Assembly: GCA_013396995.1 (NCBI GenBank) | Contig: VWZP01010273.1 | Span: 2,800,683 to 2,864,682 of the forward strand | Length of the DNA: 64,000 nt | DNA from: Dicaeum eximium | Taxonomy: Eukaryota; Chordata; Aves; Passeriformes; Dicaeidae | Direction: 5' to 3' | In this document: positions 62,476 through 64,000 of the stretch, piece after piece | How the letters are laid out: every line of letters begins with the position of its first letter | Position numbering within the stretch: position 1 is the first letter of the stretch | Translations under genes and position numbers: made by a program | Notes under the pieces: model-generated | What the model was told of the DNA's origin: nothing | What the model saw: only the letters and a program-made list of their open reading frames with translations | The model's database searches: none

Positions 62476-64000
62476 TTCAGAAGATCCATCCCTGTGGGTG
62501 AGGAGAGCCTGATCAGGTTCACCTTCCAAGAAATGTATTCAGAAGCTCTTAGCAGAACATTATGACTGCAATGGTATAAAGTTTCATGTTGCCATTTTGA
62601 AATGTTTCCCAAAAATTCTGAAAAATTAAACCTATCAAAATTCATTTCAGACTGAAAGTTCAAAAGATTGTTTCAACTTGATAAGTAACAAAAAGTGCTT
62701 ACTGGCCAAATGTTCTTTTAGTAATTTTATTTTCTAAGAAATATTACAATTTCTGTTTTTAAGCAAAACTAGATGCTTAAATCATAGGAAATTGAAATGG
62801 AAATTCTTACCTACCTCTGTTTAAACTAATGCTCTTCTTAGGTTGAATGCTGATGAAATGTATGCTTTGCAGAAATCTTAAAGGTCTGTCCTTAAAAGTA
62901 CGTAAACCAAAATGTGTTCTGACAGGATTAGTTGCTATGCACATTCACTTGAAACAGTAAATTAAATTCCAGTTAGCTCTAAACCCATTCTGATATTTCT
63001 TAGGGGGAAAAAAGGCAGGATGTGAAACATAAAGGCTAAAATCTGTATGAGAAAATAAAAGCTCTGCCTATTTTTTGCCTCAGTGTTTTCTGATATTTTG
63101 GGTTTTGTGGAGTTTCTTTGTTTTGCTTTTTTTTAATAATCTTCAATGCAGGGAAAACATCACTATTGAAAAATATGTAAATGTATAGCACATGTTCAGG
63201 AAACTCAAATACAGTCTAAACAATCAAAAGACCATCAAGAACATACTTTGTTTTTGCAGAAAATTATGACTCTTAGAAGTGATGATCTAAATAATTGTAA
63301 ATCTTAGAAGTAGATGCTATATGACTGTAACTTGGCTGTGTTCAGATGATTCAGTTAGATATAAATTCAGATTTACAAACTAGCATATGCTATTTGCTTA
63401 AACAGTGTGTGTGAAAATACCATCTGAAAAATGTCTGTACTGTAGCTGAAAGCCAGCAACAATTAATACTTAACTGATCCCAGCTATGTTCTTATTGTTC
63501 TTACACACTTTTTGCATTTTTTTTCCTGAATTTTAATGCACTAATAAGAGGTTTCTCCCAAGAAAATATATCCAGCAGTAAAAATGAAGACATAATGTGC
63601 AGACTTTGATCTAAAGGTGAACTGTCAAAAAAAACAAGTCCATGTTGAAGGTTTTGCCTGTCCATACTAGAAGCACTACTGTTGGAAAATTCAGTAATAA
63701 TGGAAAAAATTCATGTTTATAAAAGTAAAATTCTGTGCCATTTTATAAGCACATTGTGCAATGTGATTTATTGGGTGCAAATCATCAAGTTCATTGCTCA
63801 AAATCATGAAGTACCAAAATGCTGGAGAGGAAGATAGATAACAGTAGTAATAGGTTGCGCCAGTCACAGCAACTAATGCAAAAGAAACATGATCATATCA
63901 AAGGTCAAATCTTTACACACGCCCACATGAGTGCATTCCACAGGTGGATATACTCCACATGAATACATTACTGTATCACAATAACCATAAATATCAGTTA
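62476..64000. other. Unique non-coding stretch to window end
   Basis: No gene or repeat was recognised. The sequence is AT-rich with ordinary short A or T runs. Confidence 0.5.

Overview
The window looks like avian nuclear DNA, most likely from a passerine. It is AT-rich, its reading frames are short, and its repeat set is bird-typical. I recognise CR1 LINE fragments on both strands, LTRs of an avian ERVL-like type, one ERVK-like LTR, and a tRNA-Ile-derived SINE with a CR1-like tail resembling TguSINE1 of the zebra finch. The passerine call rests mostly on that SINE and is recall-based, since no database search was possible.

I find no confident protein-coding gene, RNA gene, CRISPR array or bacterial feature. 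The longest open frame (minus strand, 43895-44350, 151 codons) has no recognisable domain and is within what chance gives in AT-rich DNA of this size. The window is best read as intergenic or deep intronic sequence.

Layout: 1-5.2 kb is unique AT-rich DNA. 5.2-5.8 kb holds a minus-strand ERVK-like LTR with TATA box, polyadenylation signal and a possible primer-binding site. 7.5-7.7 kb is a CR1 fragment, 8.7-9.3 kb a nearly full-length minus-strand ERVL-like LTR, and 13.6-14.0 kb another CR1 3' end. 14-29 kb is mostly unique, with G/T-rich, poly-T and (TTTTG)n tracts and a CpG-retaining block at 23.64-23.91 kb that looks like a candidate conserved regulatory element. 29.1-29.4 kb carries a CR1 reverse-transcriptase fragment. 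31.2-31.5 kb is a second CpG-retaining block. 36.9-42.7 kb carries three CR1 3' ends and a short LTR fragment. 53.6-53.7 kb is a compound microsatellite with an assembly gap inside it. 59.3-59.5 kb holds an ancient non-bird-CR1 LINE relic with a readable DYCNSLL motif, followed about 230 bases later by the tRNA-Ile SINE. 62.1-62.5 kb is a plus-strand copy of the same ERVL-like LTR type.

The most interesting items are the ancient LINE relic, the SINE, two adjacent perfect hairpins at 12.35-12.41 kb, the two candidate conserved blocks, the potential G-quadruplex tract at the assembly gap, and a small exon-like ORF at 15.68-15.79 kb. No new multi-gene system is visible.
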